Shown piece after piece: positions 10,509 to 23,440 of a stretch of DNA of 64,000 nt (within the stretch, counting starts at the first letter, position 1; every line of letters starts with the position of its first letter). Where the stretch lies: NCBI GenBank assembly GCA_028023455.1, contig JAQFVV010000182.1, positions 680,001-744,000 on the forward strand, in the 5' to 3' direction. The translations under genes were made by a program, and so were the position numbers. This DNA comes from Epiperipatus broadwayi (taxonomy: Eukaryota; Onychophora; Udeonychophora; Euonychophora; Peripatidae). A model generated the notes under the pieces. That model saw only the letters and a program-made list of their open reading frames with translations. It had not been told where the DNA came from and made no database searches.

Positions 10509-13500
10509 TATTCAAGTTGAAACAAATTATGTTACAGTAATTGAAATCATACTTCTGCAATTTGTTTATTATTTAATATTTTAAAACTTAAGTGATGCTA
10601 CAATTTATATATATATTTATTTTAGAGAGTGAGAGAATTGCACATTCTGGAAAAACATTCTAATAATTCTTAACCATTATCTTTATTAATCTGATAGTTT
10701 CAGTTAGATCAAGCCTTTTATAATTTTTTTTAATGTCGCAAATTACTGTTTGCTTAATGAGTACTTCTGAGAAATTTATGGATAACTGCAGAGTAAACAA
10801 AAGATTGCTTGCTTAGAAAAAAAGGAAAATCTCACTTAAAGTACAAAGATTGTGATTGAAATTTACCTATTATTGGTCATATCATGAAATTACTAAATTT
10901 ATTAGAAAAGTTTATTATGCTCACAAAGAAAAAACCAGTTGAAAACAAATAAATGAATTTAAACATAACAGTTTAATGTATATCTTTAAGCAACCTGAAA
11001 AACCGAACTAGATGATAGGTCATTCTAGAAAAATGTTATTTAATTATAATAAAGATATTTTTTTAAATATTTCTCATAATGCTGGCACACATACACACAT
11101 ATAGATATAGAACAGCCATATATTGCATATAGTTTCAGAGTAAAACTTTAATATAATGAAATAGAAATGGTCCTTATACATCAATATTTAAAAAGTTTTA
11201 AAAATTATGGCAATTAATATGCATAAATGTCTATGTAATAATATTGTGGAATTTATATTAAATAATGCATCCTCATGCACTAGAGATAAAGCTCCATGAA
11301 TTGTACTTTGATTTTTTCACTTTTGATGATTAAACTTCATATATATTTCAAGCAATAAACCATTTAATTTTTTTAATGCAAAAATAGTAGCTAATGTATT
11401 TTAGGCAATGTAATATTTAAAAAAGCGAATAGTAAAAAACAACTAATAAAGTTACAATACAACTTTAAAAAACTTAATTAAAACAAAATTCAGACATATA
11501 TATATATATTCTATAGAGCTAAGATGCGAAATCATTAATTTAAATAAAATTTCAGTGACTTTCTTCTTCTTTTTTTCTTAAGACTGTTAAAACTTATTTA
11601 TCTTGGATTAATTTTATGGAATAATCTCACATCAAGCTATAAATATCATTTTTTTCCAAAAAAAGTGCTTAATAGTTCGCACATAGCAGTCACTAGGAAA
11701 TTTTCATATCATACCAATTTTAAATATAACTAATCAATTTGTCCCATGCTGAATCTTTTTTTAATTTTAGTTGTGGCTATTAAAAGATTGGTAAGCTGTA
11801 GCAAACTATAACTGATAATAATCAAAAACTATCACTTATTTACAATATCTTATTGCCTGCTTATTATCTGATTATTACATTTGTTATCTGGGGGGGGGGT
11901 GCATACATGCATTATTAGTTCTAATAATGTACATAATCCATTACTTCTTAATAAAGTATGGATGGTTACAATAACATTAATTCAAAATTCTTGGTTTTCA
12001 GCCTTATTTGGATTAATCATCTTGTTATATTAAAAGGACATATTGTAATAATTTTATCACCTCATTACATGTTTATCTTAATGAAACTTAAATATATATA
12101 TATATAAATATTAATAATAACTGCTAATTTTAATATTTATTAGATATAGGTGTATAATAATTTATATTAATAAGTGTATTTTATATAAAAATTTACCAAT
12201 TATTTATTTTTTATTCTACTGTAAAAAAAATGCATGGCAACTTACTTAATGATTAATCCCCCCCCCCTCCTCATTCTTATTTTTTTCAAGCAATATTCCC
12301 TAAAATTTATTAATTAAAAACTATCATTTTTTGCTAATTTGTATAAACTTTATTCTATAGCATTTACATAAGCATTTTTTTTTAAAAAAAAAATCAGCGA
12401 TTAGTATTTTTAACTGCTATTTTCTAAAAAAAATGAAAATAGAGAAATTATGAAAAACAAAATAAAAACATGGCACTTGCATCAAATTTGACATTTTTAT
12501 TTATTGGTAACTAAACTGTACTTTTCTTCTTCAAAAAATTGTATCTATAAATGTGTATGTGCTAATTTATTCATTATATTGTATTTTTATTTATTTTTAA
12601 ATAATGATCCCAATCTAAACAAAATAGATAATCATAGAAATGTATTTCCATTTAACAAATAATTGGTAATAATATAAATTATATTTATTTTGTTTTGAAT
12701 ATACTTGCATTTATAAAATGATTTAATAAATTATATTATTTGTTTATTTATATATAATGTAAATGGTAAAATATAATTATGCATAATTATTATTACCTGA
12801 TTAAGTAAAAAAAAAATTTAAGTAAATTCTAATTTATGAGAAAAGAAAATCTAATACTGCTAAAAAACAGTTATCAGATTAATGATATAATACCTGCAGT
12901 TAAGGAGTTTATATAATTAAAAGTACATTTTTATAAATAAATTTAATTTTTTAATTATTATTTGTTACAATAAACTTTATAATTAGAAGCACTCGGGGTT
13001 TTAGGTTATGAAGTTTTAGTACTTTCGCATAAAGTTAATTTATATTTTATAAAAGTAATATATATATATCAAATTCTATCATTAATTTTACACTTATTTT
13101 TTATTTTAAACCCCTGGAAAAAAGTGGGGTGTCAGGTATGAGTTTGATCAAGTATTTGGAATCCCTTAACCCCTATATGTTGAATTCAGTCATTTGACGG
13201 TCGTTTACAAATCAGTAATACAAATTAATAAATAGGTTTTAAAAAAGTATCTCTCCAGTGTTGTTCATATTGAAGCAGTCAAATCTGTTACACATATTTT
13301 GCTTCACTGTCTGGTGATATTAAGAACCTTCAACCAGAGGTTCAAACTCGGTTTTGTACTCGTAAATCCCTAGGGAGTGCAGGTACACATATACACACGA
13401 TTATTTCCCCCCTCTTTTGTTAGTTAAGCATTATTTGATTAAATAATATTAGTTTAATTCTGAAATATTTAAATTTCCACCACTGTAAATAATCGTGTAT

Positions 13501-13580
13501 ATGTGTGTATGTATGTTATAATTATATTTTATTAAATATGTTTTAGTTATTTTTTATTCATGTATTATTTTATTTAAGCT
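10509..13580. other. AT-rich DNA with G/C homopolymers
   Basis: No gene seen. A G10 tract lies at 11890-11899 and a C10 tract at 12258-12267. At about 13330-13360, AGAGGTTCAAACTCGG resembles a polymerase III box B, but no convincing box A precedes it. Confidence 0.5.
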
Positions 13581-13592
13581 GACGTAATACCA

Positions 13593-13907
13593 GAGAAAGT
13601 TCTAGAGAGTAATTAAAATATAACTAAAAGTTGCAAACAAAAGAACATGCCTTGTTTAAATTTAAAATGTCTTTAGTAAAGTAGATTTATTTTAAAAGAT
13701 CATATGTTAATGGAAAAAATTATCTTGTGAATCTATTTCCAACTCGAAATGAATTGAAACAATACTCTCTGGAACTTATCTCATCGTCACCTTTAAAATA
13801 TAATACTAACAAAGAATAAGTGCATTCCAGTCAGTTAATGCACATCTGAGTCACACCAGCAGCAGGGAAAATAGAAAGTTCTAGAAGGTTTTAGTGGTGT
13901 ATAAATA
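13593..13907 (+). promoter_or_regulatory. heat-shock-type promoter: two HSEs, AP-1 site, TATA box
   Basis: At 13873-13892 there are alternating 5-bp units, aGAAa gTTCt aGAAg gTTtt: three perfect heat-shock-factor pentamers and one with a single mismatch. Eight bases further lies TATAAATA (13900-13907), the spacing seen in heat-shock gene promoters. A second HSE, aGAAagTTCtaGAg, lies at 13594-13607, and a perfect AP-1 site, TGAGTCA, at 13847-13853. Transcription would be expected to start near 13930. Heat-shock factor binding to inverted nGAAn arrays is established knowledge; function here is inferred. No open reading frame of note follows. Confidence 0.55.
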
Positions 13908-13929
13908 CAGCCCCAATTTCTATGTTAAA

Positions 13930-15480
13930 CACTCTGTGCTTTATTTTCAGAAGGTGTTGCAGGACAAACTTGCATCACTCAAAAATTTAAAATATGACTG
14001 TTGAGTAGTAGAAGAAATTTGCTTTCCTCTTTCCAAGATCAGCTCCATACCACTATGCCATCGCCACTTAAAGACTGTCTAAATGAACTCTTAAGCTAAT
14101 TCTGAAAGGATGCCAGCCATTATTTTTTTCCAAATCTGCCTTGCTGACTTTAATTTTTTTTCAAATTATTTTTCTATATGCATATTAACCCATACAGCCA
14201 TCAAGTCTTCAAATAACAGAAGGTAATCCTGTCTCTGCTGCAAATATCAACTTTAAAACCTCTATCTACGTGCTTTTAATGTATTACAAAAATGTAACTT
14301 TAAAACCTCTATCTATTTTTTATTTTATTTAAAATGTAACTTTAAAAACCTCCATCTATGTGCTTTTTAATTTATTTAAAATGTAATTCTGCCTATTTCA
14401 TAATCGGTGATGTAGTGCTGATTATTATTAATTTCCTAAAATAATGACTTTCTCTAATGCACGAATCTATAATTTTATTTTCTAAATGTACTTGCTGGGT
14501 TTCACTCTTGCTATCCTATTATTTTAAATGTGGCAAACTTTTAATTTTATTTTATGTTTGATTATATATTATTTAATATGCTAATAATTCAATCTAGTAA
14601 ACTGATCTTGTCTTAATTTTCTATTCCACCATTATAGAATCTTAAATAATTAAATGTACGCTTTCTTACCAAGCCCCAAAGTTCACTCGATTGAATAATG
14701 TTACTGAATTGTTGTATGTGTTTCATGGCATACTATCCATTGCCATATTTAAAGATATCAATTTACTATTATCTTAACGCTATTGATTTAGTGAATTTTA
14801 ATATTGAGTAAATTAAAACTTTGTGACCTTACCTTTTCTAGTTATATATCATTTGCTTATGCCATCTAACATGATGATTTTAATTAATTTTTCTACTTAT
14901 CAAGCATATTGATATTTGTTTAATGATGGGAACTACATATTTTCCCTTTTTGTGTTTGACTTTCTATCTAATATTTAAGGTCAATTATGTACCATTAAGG
15001 ATGGTTTAAACTGTATCATGTCATTATGCCAGATTTTATTATTTACGAGAGCCTTAATACATCAGTGTCATTACAGACCTGAAACCTATTAGTGTTACTT
15101 ACCCTTGATAACATTATAAATTCATATCTTGCTTTGTCAAACTAATACCCGGAGATCCCGGATTATTTTGTAAGGCACATTTCTTGAAAGAGTTTGGAAG
15201 CACTGACTCCATGGTTTGTTTCAGGTTGTAGCTAGGCTCTGCATGGGGTAACATTGGAAAAACCCCAAAACCATGAAATTCCTACCAACCATTTCTTTAG
15301 ATGCCATCTGTCATAAGTGCAGGTGAGCTTCACATTTGTTTAAGTTGATGAAGCCTCTCGTCCTTTCTGGCATTATCATATCGATCAGCACCACAAATGC
15401 CATGTTTCAAAGCTTATTTAAGCTATCCGCTCTCTCATTAAATGATCTTTAGATGCACTGAGAAATAACTTTCAGTAAAC
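13930..15480 (+). ncRNA. possible transcript downstream of the heat-shock-type promoter
   Basis: This stretch is less AT-rich and more complex than its surroundings, especially 13930-14110 and 15130-15460, yet has no long open frame. It shows possible splice acceptors such as TTTATTTTCAG at about 13943-13953, and CCATTTCTTTAG followed 22 bases later by CAG/GTGAGC at about 15290-15336. Frames after the promoter are tiny (for example 14 codons starting at the ATG in CACTATGCC, about 14055). It could be a noncoding stress RNA, the 5' untranslated exon of a distant gene, or a dead heat-shock gene promoter. The boundaries are guesses. Confidence 0.25.
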
Positions 15481-17711
15481 CCTACCAAAATCTAATAATA
15501 TAACAAAATGCGTAAATAAATGTTTTCTTCTTAAATCATTAATGAAAATTCATTAAGGACGATATCAATTTTGTAATTTATAATATACTTTAATTTGCCA
15601 TTATGATAAACTGTAGTAAAACCAAATTACATTTATTTGAAATTCGTCAAATCATATATGTTTTTATTGAATAGATCACGGCATTCAGAATAAAAGCTTT
15701 GTAAATTTGATATCTTTCATAAGCCACATCGTTTTGATTATTTATTGATTTTATTCATATATATGCCTGGTATTTGCTTATTCATTAATCTATGTTCCAA
15801 TATGTCATTTATGGAATACGCAAATCACTACTGATAATTATGTGAAACCCAGATAGTATTAATTATGTGTAAATAGATTCACAGTGTATTTATTTATTGT
15901 ATATTATCCATATTTGTTTACCTAATTCTAACCAATTATTATTATAAATAAATTAACAGTTTAATAAGTTATTCTTTGGTTAATTTTTTGTTCCTTCCAT
16001 GCGTGCACATCATTAATTAGATTGCATTATGTATGATAAGAGTCCATTGATTTTAAGCTAGTCTTATGATATTTGTTAATGATTCATAGCAAATAGTAAG
16101 ATAGTTATAAGGTAGCTCATCTCATTGGGGGGGGGCTACAGGTCAGGTTAACCAATTTTCCTGTAGATCTTTTGTTTCTCTGCTGTTGCTCTGGGACAGG
16201 AATTAATGGAATTTCATTTGTAATCATCAGAAATGTTGTTCATAATGTTATAGATTTGAAAAATAGGCAATAGGGCAGAGTTCATGATTATTCCTGACTT
16301 ATGTATCTTGCATATGATTGGACTCTAGGTACTTTTGCCTAGATGCTAGCTCTTGTTAGACGAACATATAATTTTGACCGGTACAATATGCAGTAATCAT
16401 TTTATAAATATATTGTTTAAATATATATTTTAGTGGTGACTTAATAATTTTAATAAAGAAATGTGCTTCAATTAAAACAATTAATGAATTCAGCTTATAA
16501 ACATTTTGACTTGTATATAAATATTTCAATGAACATATTATATCCACATTTTCACTTACATACAAAATTCTCGTAAGCTTTTTAGAATAAGAATAACAAA
16601 TATTTAATTGGGTTTGCGCTATAAATACAAATGTAAATGCGTTTGCAATTAATCATTTATATTCAACAATTAATTTTTTTTTTTTAAGTTATGATGTGAT
16701 ATTTAGAAATAATTTGTGCACTTTTATTCTCCGTTTATTATTTTTAAACTTAGATGAATGTTGAAAAAAAAAAGGAAAATAAAATGTGTATATTTCGTAT
16801 TAATAATTAATCATTTTCTTTATAACACTGCCAAGATATTTTTAAATTACTGTAAAAATATTTGAAATTAACATTATGTTATGTTATTCTTTTTAAAAAT
16901 GTATAAATTGTTGAAAACTTGTAAACAAAAAAAATGAGGAAAGAAAGAAAAGATTACTTCATATGAATAAAATATAATTAATAATTGACAGATTAAGAAA
17001 ACATTTATTTTCTGGGTGGGAAAAAAATACGTCAACAGTTATCATAAATATAAAACATATTTCACTAGTTAATTGATTCTATAAATATTAATAATGTCAC
17101 ACTGCAAACTGATTCAAAATTACCATCCATACATTTTTCAAAAAAAAAAAAAGACTTTTTGTTTTATTTAAATAAAAATAGAACTTTGATTCACTAGTTA
17201 GAATATTTTCTTTATATTTGCAATTTAAATTAATTTACTTAATAAATAATGGATGGATATGCGGATAATAGTATTAAATGAGGGGGGGGGTACAATTATT
17301 CATTACTCACAAGACACTATATAGAAATTGTGTACATTTTATTGAAGAATATTTATTAAAAGTCAAAGATATGAAATGGATAATAAAAAAATGTTTTTTA
17401 AAACTATCATCATTATTATTAATAAAAATAAACTTTTTCTCTTTAAAAATATGGTTCCAAGTAATCTTTCATACATAAAAAATACAATAAAATTGTCCTC
17501 TCCCCCCCCCCCCGACACATGTTTCCGACATTTCGAACAACTTGCTTAAAATGTATATAATGAAAAGAAATATATGTAGATGCTAAAAAAATGTTATTGT
17601 ATTATGTGTTTAAAATTATATATTTATAATAATATATATTTGTAGATCCTTGATAATGACTACAAGGAAGTAGTTGAAATGTCCAAAAACATGTGTGTAA
17701 TGTACTGGAAT
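15481..17711. other. AT-rich DNA with G/C homopolymers
   Basis: No gene recognised. G9 tracts lie at 16127-16135 and 17282-17290 and a C12 tract at 17502-17513. Open frames at 16356-16565 and 17278-17478 look like chance. Confidence 0.5.
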
Positions 17712-17719
17712 ATATATGG

Positions 17720-18102
17720 CAGGGGTCCCCAATCCATGGCACCCGCAGACCATTTTATGTGTGCTCGCCGCTATCCGAACACAATAAAATATTATTTATC
17801 TGATACAAATGAATTTAATTTTTAAAATTTCTTATAAATTATTGTATTATATTGTAATAAAATTGTATGGCATACTATACTTTTACAGTGTAAAAATATA
17901 AACTTTAATTATATGTTAAAATTTTATTTTTGAAATAAATATTTTTTTGTATATTATGTGTATTATTAACAATATCCAACTATAAATCTACATTGAAAAA
18001 ATAAATGGTGCCTGCCATCTGGTTGAAAAAAATAAATGGTGCCCACCACCTGGCCGGTATTATAGAATGTGCTCTTAAGTGCAAAAAGGTTGGGGACCCC
18101 TG
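17720..18102. mobile_element. hAT MITE, 383 bp
   Basis: Perfect terminal inverted repeats CAGGGGTCCCCAA (17720-17732) and TTGGGGACCCCTG (18090-18102), the hAT/Charlie type. The 8-bp flanks ATATATGG (17712-17719) and GTATATGG (18103-18110) match at seven of eight bases, as expected for a hAT target duplication. A GTGCC(T/C)(G/A)CCA(C/T)CTGG-type unit occurs twice near the right end (about 18007-18055). The interior is AT-rich with no transposase frame, so it is non-autonomous. A different subfamily from 6042-6535. Confidence 0.92.
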
Positions 18103-18110
18103 GTATATGG

Positions 18111-19983
18111 ATTCAAGAAATAAAGTTTTTAACAAGAAAAGGGGGAGGTAAAGAACAATTTTATTGATTTTTTATGTTTGAAAAATGGATAATGTAAATA
18201 AAAATATTTGCCATGAAATCTTATAACATAATCTCCCACTTGGATCAGTACTTAGATTGAGATTTTACTCTTACTGAATCATTTTTAATCTTTATTTATT
18301 TTTTTTAAAAATTGTATTGTTAATAATGTACATTATCATTATTTATTACAAACAAAACATCATTTTTCTGTATTATTTTACTATAGTAAAATTGGATAAT
18401 CAATAGTGACAGAAAATTGTTCTTGTTTATATTATATTGAGAATCAATTAATGTATTAGCAGACTAGAAACTTTGCAGACAGAAGTCTAGATCTTCAAAA
18501 TCTAGGAAATCTTTTATAAAGATGTATAATATTTTTGACACTGTCATATATCTTTTTTACGATACTATCATAATGCACTGTAATCTTTAAACAATTTTTC
18601 AATAATTTTCCTTGCATTCCATTTCAGAATAACACTGTCTTAAACTGATAAGCATTGATTTTATCAGGCAGCAAGATAAATAATTAAAAACACAGTTGTG
18701 GAAATATTTGTAGACAACATTGCTCTTTTATTAAGTTATTAATAAATTTACACTTAATATGCTCATTTTGACAATGGTTTTTGGAAGCAGATTTGATTCA
18801 GATTATCCACATTTTTCAGTTTTTTTAAATGATTACTGCTTGTTTACATCATAACTGAAATTTCTTTTAAAAAAATAATAAAGAAAACTTGCTAAATTAT
18901 TAATATTTACATCTAAAAACGAACAAAAAATTTATATTTATTAAATATAAATATTTATGGAAAAAAATCTTATTTTCTGATTAAAATATGTTGGAAGTTA
19001 TAATATTTCCACTTTTCACATATATAAAGTAATAAAATCTTATTTATTCTGATATATAAATCATTATATATTAGTATTAATATTTTCTTGTAGCAATATT
19101 TTCAGTTGCTTTTTAATAAATTTTTTTGACAGTATATAATTAACTGAATTGTGTTTTTTAATGTCAGTTAATATTTATTCAGAAAAACTATGAAGTTTCA
19201 AAAGTCCTATTAAAAGATATAAGAATAAAATATTTGCCACACTATGTTTATTTTTGTCAGTGTTATAATTTTATTTTTAAATAGATACAAATTATGTTAT
19301 TTAAGTAAGTCATAGAACATATAAATTAACATAATCTAGCATTCATGAAAATTTTAAATGTTGTTAATGTTGGTCCAAATTATAAAATATTCAAAATTAT
19401 TAATGTTCAACTAATATATATATATATATATTGTAACTGTCAAAGGTTCAACTTTGTCATGCCTTACAAATTAAGTAACCCAATTATAATTATAAATTAA
19501 TCTTTTTTTCTTCTTAAATTCTTAATTGCTTTTAAATGTATGTATATTATAAATCTCTTTTTAATATTAGGGCAAAGTGCATTTTAATTATATTTGAAAT
19601 ATATTTATATGTTTGTTCAAGTATCCTGGGGTAAATATCTGCATTAGCAATTATAATCATGTATGACCCAAACTTTTGATAAGTGATATAATCTTATAAG
19701 TAAATAATAAATGAAATCAAGTTTAATTAATAAATAAGTTAATAGTTTATTTCCATCAAATACAAGATAATAATTTATTGATTTTCTATTTTAATGGTAA
19801 CTTTCTTTACTATTTCCAGCTTATTACAAAAAAAGAAAATATGCATGTAGAAGAAGCATTATTTGACCCAACAATTTTCTTATATTTTGACTCCTAAAGT
19901 GTTAACAAAGGTTATCTGTTTTATTTAGATTTAAAAAAATATTTAGTTAAGTTATAAATAATAGAGATAAAAAAATTTTATAG
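18111..19983. other. AT-rich DNA, no gene seen
   Basis: Nothing supportable. A short TA run lies at about 19415-19431. Confidence 0.5.
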
Positions 19984-20193
19984 TAAATGCTTTTATTGTC
20001 TGTGTACTAAAAAGAAATAAAATAATTGTTTCTTCAACCACAATTGGAGTTTTAGATATAACTTGAAATAAAAGTTATGGGGGGTTTTCTGGATTCCCAT
20101 GCTTTTATTTCAAGTTAAATCTAAAAATTCCAATTGTGGTTGAAGAAAAAATTATTTTATTTCTTTTTAGTACACAGTCAATAAAAGCATTTA
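19984..20193. repeat. hairpin element, 91-bp arms and 27-nt loop
   Basis: The left arm 19984-20074 and right arm 20102-20193 are near-perfect inverted copies: TTCTTCAACCACAATTGGAG against TTCCAATTGTGGTTGAAGAA, ending TAAATGCTTTTATTG and CAATAAAAGCATTTA. The loop contains GGGGGG. Probably a small MITE or hairpin; no clear target duplication was found. Confidence 0.8.
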
Positions 20194-20664
20194 ATATTAA
20201 AAAAAATATTCCTATTATTTTTAAGTTTTTAGTATTGGCACAGTAAATGAAAATGTAAAACCATATTGTACTTTAAATTGGACTGGACAATTATAGTTGA
20301 TGTATGTATCACTAGATATTTCTGCTATAAGTTAAAATATATATATATATTTTATGTATATATCATATTTAGTATATGTACATAATTTTACTTTAAATCA
20401 ATACCACACATATAGTATATATGTCATTAGATATTTCTTTTAGTAAGTTTATATATATACTTTTAATGTTTTATAAATAAAATGTCCATTAATTAAAAAC
20501 TATTTTAATAACAAAAATAATATATAATAGTTAATTACTATTATATTTATTATTTTTATTGTTAATACTTCTAATAATTTTATTTTTCTTATTGCATTAC
20601 CAAATCCATATAATATTAATATCATCTATATTCTTTATTACTTTATGCAATGCTTTTTTACATA

Positions 20665-20717
20665 TTACAATCCACTGACAGTTTCAATTGCCCCAGCAAT
20701 CTTCTTCAGAACTATAA
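20665..20717 (-). ncRNA. hammerhead ribozyme motif at PLE 3' end
   Basis: Minus strand: an intact CTGAAGA core (20709-20703), helix II ATTGC-TGGG-GCAAT with an extra G-T closing pair, GAAAC (20685-20681), a minimal helix III into TGTC with the scissile C at 20677, then a 3' strand whose TGTAA pairs with the TTATA upstream of the core. Every invariant core base is present. Very short helix III is established for PLE hammerheads, which are thought to act as dimers. Helix I near the core is weak (wobbles and mismatches), so activity is uncertain. Confidence 0.65.
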
Positions 20718-21208
20718 CAAACACAATACAAATGCATGAACATAAATATACACGAACATATAATTTTACATTATATATATATTCTATCTTACAATCATTA
20801 TTTATATCCACATATATCTTTATTTAGTTCTCTATATAATTATTACTTTTGTATATATTATACATTTTTCTCTTTTTATATTCTATATTTATCAATTACT
20901 ACTTTCTATAATTATATATATATATATATATTATTTTGATTTTATTTATTTATCATTATACTGTTATTAATCTTTTAAACATTTAACTCTAACATTATAT
21001 ATTCATACTTCTACATTTTACATTATTATTATACATTATAACATTAAATATGTGTAATTTTCTTTAACCTGTAATATTATTTTTTAACATATTTTTATAC
21101 CTACCATCTATTTATAATTCCAAATCTTAACTGCCAATTCAAACTTTTAAATTTTGCAGTTATACTTTAGTAGCTCCCTCTTGCTATTTTTTATTTAATT
21201 AAATCTAC

Positions 21209-21340
<132 letters not shown>

Positions 21341-22021
21341 ATGATGATGTCAAAAAAATTTCAGGCCCATAATCTCTATTTAATATTGGCCTAATATTAT
21401 TAATATAAGTAACTTTTTTTATTTTTCTATTCCTTTTATTATTTGTAAATTGTATCATCTTTATACAATCCTTACCCAACCCACACCATGTTTCTAAAGT
21501 ACATAAATATATCAGAAAAATTTTATCATATTTATATTGTAATAGTCTTCTATATATTGAATTTTTTGTTTCTCCTAGATAATTTACTTTTCTATTATTA
21601 ATTTGACACTTTTTATAATTAATTTTATATATTCCATTTAGGTCATTATCTAAGATTTTTATTATAATTATTAGTATACTTATTTTTTAAAATATTAATC
21701 ATATTTTTTTCTTTTTATTAATTATTCTAACATTTATATTAAATTTTTTTCTTAATTTTACCTATAACTTCATTTAAATTCTTAACTACATAGTTATATC
21801 CTATCTTTATACCTATATAATTAATTTTATCTATATTATTATTACTACTTCTTTCTTCATTATTATTATTCATATAATCTGTCATATGAAGAAGGGTAAT
21901 GCAGGATTAAACATGAATTCATAAAAAAAGTAATATAGATAATAATATAACTGATTGGCACTAAAATACAGGTATAAAATATAAAATAAATATAATATAT
22001 TCTAGAATTATATAATGATAC

Positions 22022-22456
22022 AAAATCAAGTCAGGTATCACATGACTTAATTTAATAAAGCTTGTATTTACAAATGTTATATATATAGCTCGCAAATAAG
22101 TTCTTAACAAGCTTTGCAGGATATCTCCAATGCCAGACCCATTTTTGCTACTGGCTTCCACAGTGAGGTGCTAGGATATTCAAGCATTAGATTAAAAATA
22201 CCTGGACAAGTCCAGCACTTTATTTAATTGATAACTATTAAGAAAAAAATCTAAAATTTTCAGTCATCTGTATGTCTTCCAATCTAGCTATCTAGTGCTT
22301 AAATATTCTAGCACCTCACTGAGGATACCAGTAACAGAAACTGGTCTGGGATTGGGGTTATTCTGTAAAGCTTGTTAAGAGCTTATTTGTGAACTCTATA
22401 TATAACATTTGTAATACAAGCTTGTTAAATTAGGTCATGTGACATATGACTTGATT
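22022..22456. mobile_element. foldback element with hammerhead-like cores
   Basis: The left arm (about 22022-22190) and right arm (about 22300-22456) are inverted copies, sharing CTTAACAAGCTTT, ACAAATGTTATATATA, TCACATGAC and CTAGNATATT blocks. The right arm plus strand carries CTGAGGA (22319-22325), GAAAC (22337-22341) and TGGTC (22342-22346); the left arm minus strand carries the diverged equivalent (CTGTGGA, with A6 lost). The CTCACTGA...GAAACTGGTCTGGG arrangement parallels the ribozyme family at 9, 38 and 41 kb, so this looks like a second family of the same kind. No clear target duplication was found. The frame 21961-22161 is a frame through the left arm. Confidence 0.6.
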
Positions 22457-23429
22457 TCTTTGTAATTTTATTTTTTGCTATTAAGGCTTTAGTGATTTTA
22501 TATTGCTAAAGTTATTAATATATGGCTATCTGAAATTGATTCAGTCCCATATTGCTATTTAAGTTAGATAACTGGATTGGAAACTATACTAGCAAGATAA
22601 ACCTTCTTAGAAAATAAGAAAGACAAAGCAACCATCTCTTGAACAAATACAATAACTAACAGATATGTAAAAATGATTAATAAATAATTAATGCTAAATC
22701 TTTAGCTTAGTAAAATTAGGCAGTAAAATAAGCAATAAAAATATGTATTCACTTATACTTCATTCAGCATAATTATATGCCTTCAATAAATACATAATTC
22801 ATAAGAAGGACATGCATAACATTTTCAAAATATATTATTATCAAATGATAATATTCTGAGAAAGTTGATAATATCATTTTTAAAATGAAATAAAAAAGTA
22901 TACCAAATAATATGCATATAAAATAATAACATTTTAAACAAAAAGTAAGAATATTCAATTTCAAACTAAATCTCTTTATCAATGATAAAGCAAAATAAAA
23001 GTCCTTCATCTGTTTCCAACCATATAGCAGGATACAGTAAACAAAGTGAATAAAATTCTGAAGACATCCAATATACAGAAACATGACATGACTGAGTTTT
23101 ACAAACAGCACTTTAAAATTATAATTAAGCATAAAAATTTTAAAAGTTAATGCTAAAAGAAATATGTATATGGGCATTTAATTAAAAAACATTTATAATA
23201 ATATTTATTTCATATTATAAGAAAGTCATTTATTCTTATATCTTTTAAAAGCATTTATAAACAATAATCAAGAGAATCATTTTTTGAAAATATGATGCTT
23301 TTATAGTGAAGCAGTTTCTGATTTAACAATGATGAGAAAGAAAGAGAGCAGACTTTTATAATAAATGCAGAATAATTCAGCTTAATTTTTGAACAAGAAT
23401 AATAAATTCAGGAATGTTCATACATTTTC
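22457..23429. other. AT-rich DNA, no gene seen
   Basis: A 134-codon minus-strand frame (22773-23177) is rich in F, I, L and Y and matches no family I recognise. I treat it as a chance frame in AT-rich DNA. Confidence 0.5.
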
Positions 23430-23440
23430 AATTAATAATC

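Noticed and set aside
13330-13400. Possible polymerase III box B (GGTTCAAACTCGG).
   Set aside because: No box A at the right distance and no second copy in the window.
22773-23177. A 134-codon open frame on the minus strand.
   Set aside because: Composition is F, I, L and Y rich as expected from AT-rich DNA, with no signal-peptide-plus-domain pattern, motif or supporting context.
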